Below are positions 42,000 through 54,890 of a stretch of 64,000 nucleotides of DNA, in pieces. The number at the start of each line of letters is the position of its first letter. Position 1 is the stretch's first letter. The notes beneath the pieces are model-generated. The model made no database searches, had not been told where the DNA came from, and saw nothing but the letters and a program-made list of their open reading frames with translations. The DNA comes from Branchiostoma floridae (lineage: Eukaryota; Chordata; Leptocardii; Amphioxiformes; Branchiostomatidae): positions 19,851,760-19,915,759 of the forward strand of contig NC_049992.1 in the NCBI RefSeq assembly GCF_000003815.2, written 5' to 3'. A program made the translations under genes and the position numbers.

Positions 42000-43856
42000 C
42001 ACGGCCTGATATGGAGTCCGCAAATGGACTAATGGTACAAGAAGCAGGCACAGTTCAGAGGAGGACGCCACTTGTGTGCATTTAGAGACTTTGATGTAGA
42101 GGACCTGATGACCACCCCTCACACCCACTCACTCTTCAGACCTGTCAAAAAATCCACCTGGGAAAATCTACCTGTCTACCATGACGTCACCTTTGTGTGC
42201 CTTAGCACCTGAGGCAGGTATGGGTTTGAATTCGTCGATTTACTTGACAGCTCCCCCAAACTAAAGTAGGTAAATACCCAAAAGATTGGATCGGTTCATT
42301 GGAAAAGGCGCTAAAACCCACGACTAGCTCCCTGTGATTGTATCAACATATTAGAGATTCACGCTTCGTGGTACCACATATATGTGGTTCAGAAAGTAGA
42401 ATTTGAAGTCTTTATTCCTATTTCGTAGTTCGTGGTTTACCATGGGAACCGTTCAGCTCACTTTTTGTTGCGTCAATAAAGATTCTGCGACCCCCTAAAA
42501 CTAACACCGACTGGTCTTTAGGCTACCTGTTATGTAAAAATACATAAATGGTACTTTTCATTTAATATTGGCAACCCTATTTGCATAACAGCACGCTGAA
42601 TGTTGTTTTTACGAAATGACGTTGTCCGAACCAAAATTATTTTGATGTAGGAGAATTTATTTACACAACCAGTTTGTACACCATCCTCAGAGCTCCTAAC
42701 TGCATGCATGCAGTTCTGTTTCTCGTCTCTATATTAATGTAGGTGGCGCTTTTGCTGCGACACAATCCCAAACGTGGCTAAGTCTGTATCCCCCCTCGTA
42801 CCTTTTTATCATGGGGTTATTATTATTTTAGATACGCGAAACGAGATCCCAAAGTCCCTTCTCGTTATATATACATCTAACATATATATATATATATATA
42901 TCAGTGGAGTAGCTGACTTTAAAACGATGCCAATGACCAATTACACAACCACAGTTCTAGACCGAATGGAGCGCAAACTAATTTTCACTGCTGTTTCATG
43001 TTCATGCTATCCTGGGTAAACTAAAAACATAAAAAAATACTGATTCCCATCTGGGTTTCAGGCTATACGGCTCTCTCTCAATGCCAATACAGCTTCTACT
43101 TCGATCGTAAAGAATCGTTTGATGGGTGGAATATATGAGGTGATAACGGAAGATAGATCGCAGAGGAGGTGCGTTATGCTGCATATGCCATTTGGGACTA
43201 CAGACGAACGAAAATACAACTGGAACCGCCACTCTACAGCGATCACTAAAACCGTCTTTTCTTGTCACGGAGACTGAAGTATCTAGGTAATTACCAATTC
43301 GTGATGGTTGGAAAGCCAAAAATGGCTGTAGTTCTTCATTTCCAATGTGCCTTTATTGTAATTCTTCGCTCTTATCTCTGAAAGACAACCCATATCTCAG
43401 AGATCATTGACAAGAGTTCTTCTTCTATTTTTCCATACGGGATAAAAATGTGCGAATACCCGAATGGGTGCGGATATCGATGTATGTGTTAAAGTCAATA
43501 CGTTCTAGGGCAGAAAACCGACGAGCAAAGTTTCGGGCTATTCTTTTTTGGGACGGCCTTTTCAAATATTCTTCTTTGGGACGGCCTTTTCAATGGGAAA
43601 TCTCTCTGTCATCTGGCCTTTCGCAGAAGGCAGAACAAATGATATACGTGCAATCGTAAATTTTACTTTGGCAGCGGTTTAGTTTGATATTTGCGACTCT
43701 GCGACCCAAGGTCACAACTCTTCGCAGAACTTCCACAAAACATTCGCTCTCTGTGGAACGTTCTTGAGCTTGAGAAAGTCGATAAAGGTTAGACATCCAG
43801 GAAATAAGACGTGCCAAAATTTGCAAAAAGAAGCTACTCAATAGCGCTACTAAGCT
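42000..43856. other. Gene-free stretch
   Basis: No exon or complete mobile element recognised. A short TA repeat lies at 42880-42901, and the phrase TCTTTTTTGGGACGGCCTTT is duplicated at about 43540-43590. Confidence 0.45.
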
Positions 43857-43990
43857 CAACGCAGCTACTCGATATGATTTGGGAAACGGTCAGACGTTTC
43901 AGATAGCATCCACTGAAGAGATAGTGTCGAAGAGCAAGTTTTATATCATGACTATAATTGATATGCAAAGGAGTTGAAGACGTTTTTTGG
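43857..43990 (+). mobile_element. Terminal fragment of MITE family 3
   Basis: GCAGCTACTCGATATGATTT with GAAACGGTCAGACGTTTCAG and ATAGCATCCACT matches one end of the family. Confidence 0.6.
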
Positions 43991-44168
43991 CAGTCCAATA
44001 GTAAGACCTATATGCTACTGTAGAAATAGAAGTAAAGGAGGAATGAACTTTTGATTACTGCGACGATTTAATCAGATAAAAGTTGGCCAACCAAGTCCAA
44101 AAAAATAAATCAAACATGCTCTTGTCATTTTTGTCAAAGTTCTTAAAGTTTAAGATAAAGCAGTCTTC

Positions 44169-44292
44169 TTTTACACAACCAGTTAATCTCACATGACGTC
44201 GACGCCTGTCAAACATCTTCCTCAGAGCCTCCTCAGATGTCTGACAGCCATCGAAACGTCAGCTATGGTGAGATAAAGTGGTTGTGTAAAAG
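44169..44292. repeat. Inverted-repeat element with GAAAC core
   Basis: TTACACAACCAGTTAATCTC at the left pairs with GAGATAAAGTGGTTGTGTAA at the right. Inside, GACGTCGACGCCTGTCAAAC pairs loosely with GTCTGACAGCCATCGAAACG. A related phrase (TTTACACAACCAG, CATCCTCAGAG) occurs at about 42658-42695. Confidence 0.6.
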
Positions 44293-45025
44293 AAAACTCC
44301 TATATCCTATGATCTACCAACCTGATGAAGTTATTTTCGGGAGTTCTTAAGGTTTGTCTGCAACGAAATGTTTTCACATGGCTTTTGAATTCTAGCAAGA
44401 TGAATGTGCATATGCCAGGATAAGAATCACCCAATAGCAGCATTGAAAATGACGAGCTCCTATGGTTCGAATAGCCACGAGCACTGACGGACCTGATATG
44501 CAATACGTACGTACTCAATTCCAGCATCTGTTGTCGTATCTAATCCCACGGGTTTCTATTGGAGACAGGCCGTACTGACCTTCGGCTTCCCTATCGAACC
44601 CAGTCATATCTGACTAAGCCCTCTTCGCCTCACGCATTTGTTCACAACTATGAGATAGTAGTACTCAGTACACTGAATACTGAATACTGCCATAGTATAC
44701 AAAGGGATTTTGTACATATTATAAAGCGTATTTCGAGAGAGGAATAGTAGCCAAGAAGACTGGCCAATATGTCAACTGAAAGTGCGCAAGAAATAGAAAC
44801 TACATATGTATCTAGTTCGTTTTTTATACCACAGCAAACACAAGATATAAGAAATAACATATAACGTATAATGTTAAGCAAATAGATGTCTTGAAATACT
44901 TATCATGTTGGATTTTGACAAAAGCATTCTGGCACATGTAGAATATATGACGAATATAAAATCAGTCGTTGGCGTCAATGATGATAATGGATGTGATTTC
45001 AAGCAACAAAATATTATAGTAAAGT

Positions 45026-45250
45026 GAAGAAGACCTTTATTGTACGTTTCTTCTCTTACAAGATAGGTACAGGCATGTGATAAAGATCTAAGTAGTTCTA
45101 AATAATATAGTTATAACAACAAGATTTGTAAGAACGTGTTATCTTACTAAATTTACAGGCAACTACAAAGTCTAATGTAAATGTACGCTAGTATATACAG
45201 GCTCAAGTTCCTATCGCGTCAGTTATCAATTTACTTTAGCAAAAAAAACT
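45026..45250. mobile_element. Retroelement 3' end related to the 25693 insert
   Basis: GAAGACCTTTATTGTACGTT, then AGGTACAGGCATGTGA, parallels the start of the nested insert in receptor B intron 4. Confidence 0.45.
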
Positions 45251-45859
45251 CAGTATAACGTCATATTGCCCTTGGTCATATTTCAATGTTAATTATAGCA
45301 TTCGAATGAAAAATAATATTTCATGTCCCCGTTTCCTTATGACTGATACTATTGCCAACACATTTGACAGCAATAGTACATAATGATACCCCAAAAATAG
45401 GCTCTTTACTGTAATCAATGAGAAACATATATGGCCTTACATCTCTCGCCAGTTGCAAGGCTGCGTTACGCAATGCATTGGAGATACCAGAATGCATTTT
45501 GAAATGAGTGACAGAATCCTCTATAGTCCATGTAATAAGAAACATCCAAATGTCAAGGACAACTTAAAGACTACACTCAAGAAAGTCAGTAATGCATAGA
45601 GGCGTCCTCGAGTCTAAGTCGACTTCCTTTGGAGAATTTGGCAACAGACTTTCATTGATGATTAAACTCTTCGTCAGAACATCTGCATCAATCATACAGA
45701 GAAAAAAATCATTTATTTTGATTCGGAGCTGCACTACAGATTTTCACGTACGCATTGAAGCTGTTTCATCAGCCACAGTTAGTAAAGTTATGGGTGACAT
45801 TCGCCCGCTCATTGATCTTCTTCATTAGAGATGGTCATTTCAATTCAACATTACCAAAA

Positions 45860-46050
45860 ATTACCCAAATGAGCTAGTATGTTGTGTTGCAGCCTAATGG
45901 TTGTGACACTTGCGAGGTAGCCAGGTCTGTAGTTATAGTATAGTGAAACTTATTGGATAGTTATAAAAGTGGTACCATATTGAAGCCAAGACGTGCAGAA
46001 AGTGGCACTAGTGCGGTATCACTTACCAAAGCCATGGCTATTAGGGCCAT
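45860..46050 (+). mobile_element. Fragment of the variant family-2 MITE interior
   Basis: AGCCTAATGGTTGTGACACT, TGAAACTTATTGGATAGTTA and TATTGAAGCCA follow the interior at about 11185-11295. Confidence 0.6.
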
Positions 46051-46124
46051 AATTACTATCGAACTAAAGTTTAGCTCCACTTCTTAACCTATATGTACCG
46101 TCGTGGCTATATGTCCCTCACTAG

Positions 46125-46545
46125 GGCTAGGTACTGGTACGGTGTACTTGTACAAAACCGTTTTTTTTTCTTATAGGACCGGTCCAGAAAAAAAAGACCT
46201 AAAAGAAATCGGTGTACCGGATGTTGGACCTTTTGGAAAATTAACAGATTATTTGATCAGGCATGCACACGTTTTGGGGCTTACCGTTCATACTCTATAG
46301 TCATTTCTACCAACTTGAAGTTTGTATTTAATGGTACAGAGGCAACTAGCTTTGTAGGATTTTAAAACATCAATGGGTATCGAATATTCCACAAAACAGA
46401 TTTCTTTGTAGCGAAATGGACCATTGTTTTGAGTATCGTCCATTCACAAGTTTTCACATACTGAATCAGGTCCAGGTTCAGGTCCGGACACGATCCTCTG
46501 GACCTGAACCGGACCTGGATCTTTTGTACCGGTACCCACTCCTAT
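46125..46545. mobile_element. Dispersed GGTACC/GGTCC-rich repeat, family 4
   Basis: GGTACTGGTACGGTGTACTT at one end and TTGTACCGGTACCCACTCCT at the other are inverted. The GACCTGAACCGGACCTGGAT phrase is internal. Confidence 0.65.
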
Positions 46546-46811
46546 CCATCCACGGTGATCCCTCACTATTGTCACTTCTAAAAGTAGAATTGAGGCTACC
46601 ACGCGATAAATTTCCCAGTTTGGTGCTTTCTCGTCATGTTTATCATCTCAGGTCGATTTTATTGAGCGCGCTGATGTCATCCATGACATTCACTTTCACT
46701 TGATGTTACATTAGCTACAAAGGAAGACACTAATTAAGGGCTAATATATCTATTAGTCTTTCAAAAGACGTTATAAATCTCAGGCGTGGCAGAAAGGAAA
46801 TATTTCAAGTT

Positions 46812-47110
46812 TTATTTATTTATTTATTTATTGATCTTTAGGGTAGTCCCTTCAGTTAACGTAGTAACTGATTTCCAAGGGGGCCCTATAAGAATAATAA
46901 TAACTCAAAGTACAAAAGATAACTACTAACATAGGATTGAACATAACAAAGCAATAATCCAATTCGGGTTTGTAAATCATATAAGCAACTTAGGAACACT
47001 CAAAAGAATAACAACTCATACTTAATAACAAAAACAACTCAAGATCGCAAACTCATAGGACCTAGTATACATACACGTGATGATCTCAAAGAACTTTAAT
47101 AATAACGTTT
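46812..47110 (-). mobile_element. Probable LINE 3' end with TTTA tail
   Basis: TTTATTTATTTATTTATTTA precedes a stretch with GATCTTTAGGGTAGTCCCTT and GGGGGCCCTATAAGAATAAT. Tandem tails of this kind mark 3' ends of some non-LTR elements. No coding part is seen. Confidence 0.35.
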
Positions 47111-47479
47111 CTAATACATATATATCATATAGGGGCATACTTGTAAGGGATTCTTTCGTGTGAAATGAAAGTAATCTTCATGTCTTTATTGATGGCATAG
47201 CTCACGACCATTTCATTGTTTTTCTAGTTCCTGCAAAAATAAATTGTTTCTAAGCTTAGAAATCAAAATATTTCGTTTTGCTACAATAGGATATACGAGG
47301 CAATAGAAGAACGAAGGTCATCATTTTTGGATGTGGCACTCAATTCTTCATGATAATACTGTAAATGCATTACAGCAGATCCTATCTACAATATTCTGAC
47401 AATACAAAAACAATTTTATTTGTTATGGATGAAAAGAGTCATCAGGTCATAAGCCCCAATGACCCTCACTGTCGTTAGG

Positions 47480-47690
47480 CAGTTATCAAAGATGGCGGGT
47501 GGTTACAGGAAACATGTGATGAATGTCTTCTACTGAGTCGATAGAGACAATCATACTTCTTTTTTTTTAATCATATTTTATCAAAGATGGCGAGTTAGCA
47601 GTTATCAAACATTATTAGTAGAAACGGACATATGATGAATGTTTTCCACTGAATTGGTAGCGACAATCATCATCATTTATATCATATCTC
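47480..47690. repeat. Two-copy tandem repeat of about 110 bases
   Basis: CAGTTATCAAAGATGGCGGG ... TGATGAATGTCTTCTACTGA ... GACAATCAT is repeated with changes as CAAAGATGGCGAG ... GATGAATGTTTTCCACTGAA ... GACAATCAT. Confidence 0.7.
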
Positions 47691-47812
47691 TTTTAATATT
47701 TTCATTCGCAAGATGACTCATAAGAATGATCACTTATGACATAAAACAATGTAAAACTGATTGTCCTCTGACGTACAGGACTGCTACCCAGGGGCTATGA
47801 ACATGAGCGTAA

Positions 47813-48058
47813 AGGTGGTATCTCACTGCACTTGGAGAACCTGCGCGGCACTGCAGGGTTCATTCACTGCGGCACTGTTGTGTTATTTTCGTCAATTTCT
47901 TTTAAACTTTATATATTGTGTATTAAGTAAAAGTATGACTAAGAAAACAACAAAATACACAAAACGTAAGAAATGTGTTATTCTTTTATGATATTCGTTG
48001 AGTATCTTTCGGGTCCGCAGTGCCGCACCGGTGCCCCAAGTGCAGTGAGATACTACCT
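47813..48058. mobile_element. PIF/Harbinger-like MITE, family 1
   Basis: AGGTGGTATCTCACTGCACT at the left, AAGTGCAGTGAGATACTACC at the right, TAA on both sides (47810-47812, 48059-48061). Length 246 bases. Confidence 0.9.
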
Positions 48059-48499
48059 TAACCAGCTACAGTTGTAATGATATTTTGCATCAGAAGATAG
48101 ACGATGCCATTAAAAGGAGAAAAGACGAACAAATGCACATTTACTGCAACAGGTGTATAAAGGTCCATTTTTTGCATGCAATCCAGATATGCCATGTACG
48201 CCCTTGTCACACAATAGTAAAATGTATGGGCCCACGAGTCTGCAAGGTCTAAATGGCATGCAGTTTCGGCAGTAATAATACTAGCGAGATTTAGAGATCA
48301 GCCGATGTTCGCCGGTTTCAACCTCTGTCCCATAACATGTATAATGGGGAACATTTTCGGGGGGAAAATGCGACAGAGTCGTTGGTGATTTGTACTGAAT
48401 ACAGCGTCATTTTTCTGGAGATCAACAAGATTAATATGGACAAAGCTCGTTAAGTATGTGACAGGGGCTTTATGCTACTATATCTATCTTTTCTTCTTG

Positions 48500-49400
48500 T
48501 AATTTTTTTTTTCACAAAGTGTCCCTCTTCTTTATTGTGTTTCTGGAGTCTATAGCTGTTAGGGAAGACCATGCCACACTTGGTCCCATCCTTGTGAACA
48601 AAAGTGCACGTGAAACTTGGAACGGCCGTTCTCCGTATGGGCGGTGGTGTTCCTGTGTCTTCATCAGCATCATTGTCTATAGGAGAAGAAAGAAAGACGA
48701 TATCATATTGAGCCTGTAATTAATGTTAATAATATCTATTTTATTGCACTGTTGGTGTAATTCTCCTCCTCATCAATAACATTATCATCTTTGGCGAAAC
48801 ATAATTGAACGGTCACGTCTCCATATGGATGGTGTCAACATCAATCTATCTTTTACAGTTTCATTGCCTCAGGCCAATTTAATAAAATGATAATGATTTT
48901 TTATGTGGATGGCATTCGCAAGCGCATCACTTTTCGACTATATAAAGTAGAGCTGCAAATTTATGCTGTAAATTGTAATGAAAACATGATATACGAAAAC
49001 GGATACTTTTTGTCGTAGAAAACCAGTTGAAGCATTCACATAGAGAAAGAACAAATATGCAGAATCTGTTGTTTGGTACAACGTGCTCTGTGTGTTCATC
49101 CAACTCCCTGACTACGTGATATGAAGCCAAAAAGTCTATGATTAATGGCATGTAATTTTGTTACGCTGTAGGTTTTATCTTTATTATCCCCATTACAATT
49201 AGTATGAAACATTGCCAACATCAAACATGAAACTTTGAATGGCTGCTCTCCGTATGGCCTATATCATAATACCCTAAAGGAGAAAAATCTAATAATAAGC
49301 CTATGATTAATGAAGCTTAAGCTGTCCTTACTGTTGGTGTCATCCTTGTCATCTCTAATATTATTATGAAATATTGACTGTATTTATCTTTAGGCTTCTT
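48500..49400. repeat. Diverged duplicated block
   Basis: GTGAAACTTGGAACGGCCGT with TCTCCGTATGG, AGGAGAAGAAAG and ACTGTTGGTGT (about 48608-48760) recurs as ATGAAACTTTGAATGGCTGC with TCTCCGTATGG, AGGAGAAAAAT and ACTGTTGGTGT (about 49225-49340). A degraded family-2 MITE (about 48870-49150) lies between. Confidence 0.5.
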
Positions 49401-49679
49401 TAGCAAAGGAAATAAGCTACTCTTAAAAGGTTTAATTACATATATCTTCTCATTCATTCTTCTTTCTATTCCTGCAGGGATATTTTTTATGCCACAGCAT
49501 ATGATGTTTCCATTAATTTTGATGAAAATATCCACTAGATGTGATAATTGCATTGCAGTAACTCTAGTTCATAAGGGCCTTGATATGAAGAAGCCCCTAT
49601 GTGTTGCATATGGAATAATATCAATCATAACTCTCAGGAGGTACATTTAGTACATTATGACATTATTACATTAAGTATT

Positions 49680-50110
49680 AAGCCATGTTGATTTGATTAC
49701 TAGTATATGGATGTAACCTCCGAGCGCGCATCAATTTTCATTTGTTTCTAAATAAGACAAAGTTTTTGACCATAATGTAAATGGTATTAAGCAGCTGCAA
49801 AATGAGCAAATATATGCCTTAAGCTACAAAATAAATATCGAAAAACGGATATTGATCTTAAAGAATGCGGATATTGATGTTGTCAATTCCGAAGACAAAG
49901 ATGACAATGTGAAAAAAAATGAAGAATATATTGTTTCGTACATCATTCTCTTAATATGTGTTTCTCCCGTTGCTAAACCTTCCTCATAAGATTTTTAGAA
50001 TAATGAAGACAACTTTTTAGTTTGGCCACGTTTTTTCTATTCGCACGTTCATTTTTGGGGTTTCCAGAGGACGCCATCTATATAATCCAATCAGCATCAA
50101 CATAGTCATG
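49680..50110. mobile_element. Palindromic MITE, family 2
   Basis: Left AAGCCATGTTGATTTGATTA; right CCATCTATATAATCCAATCA with GCATCAACATAG. Interior words (AGCAAATATATGCC, GCGCGCATCAATTTTC) match the family. Confidence 0.7.
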
Positions 50111-50524
50111 AAATCTTCACATTGTGAAAACGACTGGCATAAAGTCAGTAGCACCATAAAGATTTCACCCTTACTTGTCTTAAGCACATCTAAAGTGCTA
50201 TAAAAAGATAGTGTTGTAAATTGCACACAGGGTGGATTGTGCCTAATTCTATCTAGATGAAAGCAACTGTCTTGACAGTGCTTATTCTTAATGGTGAATG
50301 GGAGTAAATTGCACTGATGAGAGCATGTTAAGAGTCTATTAATGCTTTCCATGGCTTACTGGCTATTGTAATGTTACATTGTGGAAGAACAGAGCATGTG
50401 TGGGTGAAGGTAACATGTATCATTCAATGGATTACTTCTGCAAGTTCTCTGAAATGACCTACATTTTACATCGCTTCAGATTACTGAGTGTGTACTGTGA
50501 TAGAAGAGAACCCCCTTGATGAAT

Positions 50525-51103
50525 GCACTTGAATGTTTGGGGTGTTTGGAACACATATAGGGGTGTCAGAAGTCACTCAGAACATAGGGGTGCCAAGCAT
50601 GGATGCTTTTTGAACATAGGGGTGTTGGAACATGAGAATACTGGATCATATTGGTGTTAAAACATAGAGGTATCAAAACATAGAGGTGTTGAGAACATAG
50701 GGGTATTGGGGACATAGGGTTGTCAGGACATAGGGGTGGAACACAGGGGAGTTAGAACACATTGGTGTCGGAACATAGAGGTGTCAGGACATAGGATCGT
50801 AGGGACGCCTGAACATAGTGGTGATGGAACACGGGGCGTGAGAACATGGGGTATAGTTGGCTAAATCAACGTGATGATGATGATGATCATNNNNNNNNNN
50901 NNNNNNNNNNNNNNNNNNNNNNNNNNNNNNNNNNNNNNNNNNNNNNNNNNNNNNNNNNNNNNNNNNNNNNNNNNNNNNNNNNNNNNNNNNTAGGGGTGTT
51001 AGGTGCATAGGGGTGTCGGAAGATAGGGGTGCCAGAACATAGGGGTGTCGAAACACAGGCCCTGGGGTATCGTGACATAGGGGTGTCAGAACATAGGGGT
51101 CCT
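50525..51103. repeat. Minisatellite of GAACATAGGGGTGTCG units, interrupted by an assembly gap
   Basis: Imperfect 14-18 base units of the form (G)GAACATAGGGGTGTCG run from about 50525 to 50845 and resume at 50991-51103. The array surrounds a 100-base run of N. Confidence 0.9.
50891..50990. other. Assembly gap (100 N)
   Basis: Exactly 100 N, a conventional placeholder for a gap of unknown size. It lies within the minisatellite, so the true length is unknown. Confidence 0.99.
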
Positions 51104-51669
51104 TTAAAAATAGACTGCGCACGTCGTTTGATAACAAAAGTGGTTATATGTTCTGCTTCAGCGCTGAAATTTTGCTTCAGTGTCCCACAATCTGTACATG
51201 TCCTGCATGATAGAGAATTGCTAAACTTTCATTCCAACACAAAAATAATGTAAGGACTTACCCCTAAATTTTCGGTCGATCTCCGTTGACCTTGTTCACA
51301 GAATGACCCTTTCTCACTCCAGCAGTGACGTCAGGATGGTTTCGTTTTGCCGTTGGAAGAGAAACGATTCCTTTTGACTGATATAATTCATCATTGTAGT
51401 CAGTTCAGGAGATCAGGGTTGCATATACCCTAAAGGCTGCTTTTGTTAAGCTCCTTCTCCAGATAAATGTATGCTCCACATAGGCACAGATGATGTGTCT
51501 ATTGGCATTTCAAATCCACTTCCTCTTGTAACATATACAGAGCTTACTAGATAAGAAACCAATGTTTCTACTTGCACATTCATCACTGACATGCTGTTTT
51601 TTTTCATATATAACTATAATTTAGCAACATATACAGTTGGTACACATGTGCATGTCCGTTACTAGAAGT

Positions 51670-52178
51670 AGTTTATAGGAACCAGCCGGAATGAAGAAAT
51701 TACAAAATTTGTGACACATTCGGGCTGGAATTCCAAATGGACCTAGTAATCTCTTCACACGAGAGGCAAAATGAGCCGGAATGCTGTCTGAATAGTAAAT
51801 TAGCCCTGGGTATTCGTAGTACATTCCAGAAATTCTCACTGCATTCCATATATTTCTGTTTATTCTTGTGGCCGGATGGTTTTGCATCAAATGGGATCAG
51901 AATGTTTCGAATAATGTTTAAATGCCTATGCGGTCATACTGTTGTTAGAATACCCTTGAAATTCCGTTCAATATTTCTCCATTTAAAATGCACCTTGAAA
52001 GCACAAATATCTGGAATGCAGTGAGAATTTCTAGAATACAGCACAGATTCCAAGGAATATACAATTTGAATAAGCCAGAATGCCGTCCGAATAAAATTCT
52101 TCGGAATGCCGTCATTGAAAGCATTTTTATTCAGACGGTATTCTGACTCATTCCAATTCTCGTGTGAAGGGGCCTTAA
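51670..52178. mobile_element. Degraded copy of terminal-inverted-repeat family 5
   Basis: CAGCCGGAATG, ACATTCGGGCTGGAATTCCA, GATCAGAATGTTTCGAATAA and the end CGTGTGAAGGGGCCTTAA parallel the 23760-24361 element. Confidence 0.6.
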
Positions 52179-53018
52179 ATGCGATTTAGATAGTTCTTCA
52201 TTCACAACCGGTAACTGCACATTTACAACTGACGACATTTTGGAGACTAACTGACACCTACTTCGGGACAATGATGACGCCAAATTTATGTACACTCCTG
52301 TAAATATGTGGTTATTTGATATATACCACGTAGAACGTTTGCTATAAATTTTCGTTCACCAATCTCATGAAATTATTCACGCACGCACTAACTTGGCTAA
52401 CAAGCTCTGCAACTTTTTTTGCTGTAGTTGTTATTTCTTCACCAGCCACAATTTGTTTTATATTTCACCACATTTCTGGTCACTATATCAACACACTGGA
52501 ACAGTCTTGATTTACAAAAGTTTTTGGGCAGGATTTTTATTCATCTTGAACTTTTAAAGGGGGTTTCTGCATGGGGAAAATTCATGGCATTCTGTAACCA
52601 AAAATTTAGGATGACATAAGATCGTCATACATTTTCCAATGGTAATATCATTGTACAAACTCAGAGTATGCTTTCATTAGAGTATTTTTGTTGTCATCTT
52701 ACAGCAATTCTTATAATAAGGGTAAATGCCAAAAATAAAGACTCTCTTTTTGTGACAAGTAGTTCCAGAAGCTATATGTTAGAACCTAATACCTGCCTTC
52801 CAAAGGTGAGATGATCCATAGCTACAAAATTTAAATGTCAATTATGGACCTTAAATGGTCCATGATACATTATTTCTGCTTTGTCAACAAAAGATGGTGA
52901 TTGTCTTTGCAATTTTTCATGCATGGGCACATCATTCTGCAGTTTAAAGATGTCCAAAAGCTACTAATATTAATACAGAAATGTAATATCCACAATAAAA
53001 GAGTACATTCGTACTTAT

Positions 53019-53090
53019 TTGCAAGCAACTGGATTGAGTAAACGATTAACCGGTCAGGAGTATCTGGTAGCATTCACTCCCTATCGACAT
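53019..53090 (+). mobile_element. Diverged terminal fragment of MITE family 3
   Basis: TTTGCAAGCAACTGGATTGA, then ACCGGTCAGGAGTATCTGGT and AGCATTCACT, resembles the family terminus. Confidence 0.45.
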
Positions 53091-53324
53091 ATTTTTTTCA
53101 ATCACTAACAAATCTAGATGCATGTGTCACTGAGATGTCTAACTGTTTACTAATTTATTGTTGATATTGTTATTTGGTTTCAACTCGACTACTCTCTTTT
53201 GAATTGCAAGTAACTTACAATAGGAAGGACTTACTTGCATAGGTCTCGAGCAGCTGCATTTGGTGCTAACTCAGGTGACCTCAATACGACTTTCGCAAGG
53301 GTCTGGTTCACTTTTTACAAGTTT

Positions 53325-53415
53325 TCACAGATAATCAGGTTCAGGTCCAGACCTGGACCTGATCCTCTGGAGCTGGACCGTACCTGGATTTTCTACACCA
53401 GTACCCTCCCCTAGA
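53325..53415. mobile_element. Fragment of dispersed repeat family 4
   Basis: AATCAGGTTCAGGTCCAGAC with CTGGACCTGATCCTCTGGAG and CACCAGTACCCTCCCC matches one end of the family. Confidence 0.6.
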
Positions 53416-53779
53416 TCACTGTGTTAGGCCTCAATAGCATGTAGTTAAATGCTCTGGATGCTTCCCTATACATACATGTAGGACTGTCAAGGCTTAAAGT
53501 CCCATTTGTTGGACAAAAAATGTGCTTCTGATGAATGTAACACCAGGGAATTGATCAGGAACGCTATGTTAGGAAGTGTGAATGCCCTCGCAGTGGGGAG
53601 GCAGTGTTTGATGACAGCACTTCTTGGACCCATAAACCCTGGAGTGACATATGCCAGTATTACCTGTGGATCTGCGGCCTTAGGCCCAGGATTAGGGTTA
53701 AGCTGGCCCTGTGGGACTCGACAGACATGTTTTACAGTGATAGAGATGTAGACGCACCTTTTCATGCATAGGCCTTACA

Positions 53780-54230
53780 TTGGGGGTGGGTGCATCATAC
53801 TGGTACAAAACCACTTTAACTTTCTTTTAGACCAGTCTGAAAAAAAACTTTTAAAAACCCCAGTAAATCGGATTTTGGACCAATTACATAACAATGTATA
53901 TTGGCAGGCGTCCACATGATTGGGGGCTGACCGGTCCAAGAAAATAGCAAGAGAGATGTGGAATAGAGTCTGTAGTCATATCGATCAAGTTTCTACAGTA
54001 AAACGTGCAGAGGAAGCTGGCCTTGTTCACATGTAGATAGGATTTTAAAATGCCAGGGGGTGTGAGAAAATCCACCAAACAGATTCCTGAGACTTGATTT
54101 CTTTCAATTGAATGTACTATTCTTTTGAGTAATTCACAAATTTTCACGATTAGGTCCAGGTTCAGGTTTGGACCTGTTCCTCTGGACCTAAATTTTTCCG
54201 TACATGCACCAGTACCCACCCCTTTAAAGG
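53780..54230. mobile_element. Dispersed repeat family 4, near-complete copy
   Basis: GGGGGTGGGTGCATCATACT with GGTACAAAACCACTTT at the left and CACCAGTACCCACCCCT at the right are imperfect inverted ends. The internal GGTCCAGGTTCAGGTTTGGA phrase is typical of the family. Confidence 0.65.
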
Positions 54231-54890
54231 CCTCAACAATTGTTCTTGTTAGTACAAACTCCAAGAGTGTGGACAGCCTATATGCTATAAATGTCTTTGC
54301 ATAATTCCCTACAAAACAACAAAATTGTCCAACTTCTTTCTCTTGAAAATTTAAAAAAAGAGCAAAACCCTAGAAAAGCTTTTTTAGATTATCGTTCTGG
54401 TAAATGGTATCTCTGATTTATAACATTGCTTTAAAAAATTGAGGTTTTTGAATGCCATAGACTATGGTTCAATTCCCAAGCCAGCTGTAATGTAAGATAA
54501 ATACTGAAAGTAAATACGTTCAGGGCTCGGTTTCATCTTACGAGGCTTTGCAGAAATCCCTTTAAGACGCTGAGTTAAGTGCAGGATCATTCGGCACATT
54601 TAACTACGCTACGGATGGGAGCTGCATATAACTCACTACTAGTGGGTAATTACCACAAGGTAGGTCTCAATATGTTAACTTCAGAACAGCCACCTAAATC
54701 TATTGGTTATAACGTTAGGTCAGACCAATTTTATTTGTTGCTTCTCGGATTTACCGACCCTATCTGTTCCAATATGAAAAAAAAAAGTTTCTTCCTCAAA
54801 TTCCAGTAGCTGTACCTGCCTATACCCACGATTTTTTTTTCGACCGACCAAATATTTTTCTGAAAAAAAAAAAAATCCGAGAAACGACAA

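Noticed and set aside
48519-48719. 66-codon frame with a hydrophobic start
   Set aside because: It lies in a duplicated anonymous block whose second copy at about 49225 does not keep the frame.
50784-51137. Minus-strand frames passing through the N run
   Set aside because: They are translations of the minisatellite and unknown bases.
53506-53751. 81-codon plus-strand frame and its minus-strand partner at 53487-53765
   Set aside because: Neither has recognisable motifs or convincing splice borders; their overlap on both strands suggests chance.
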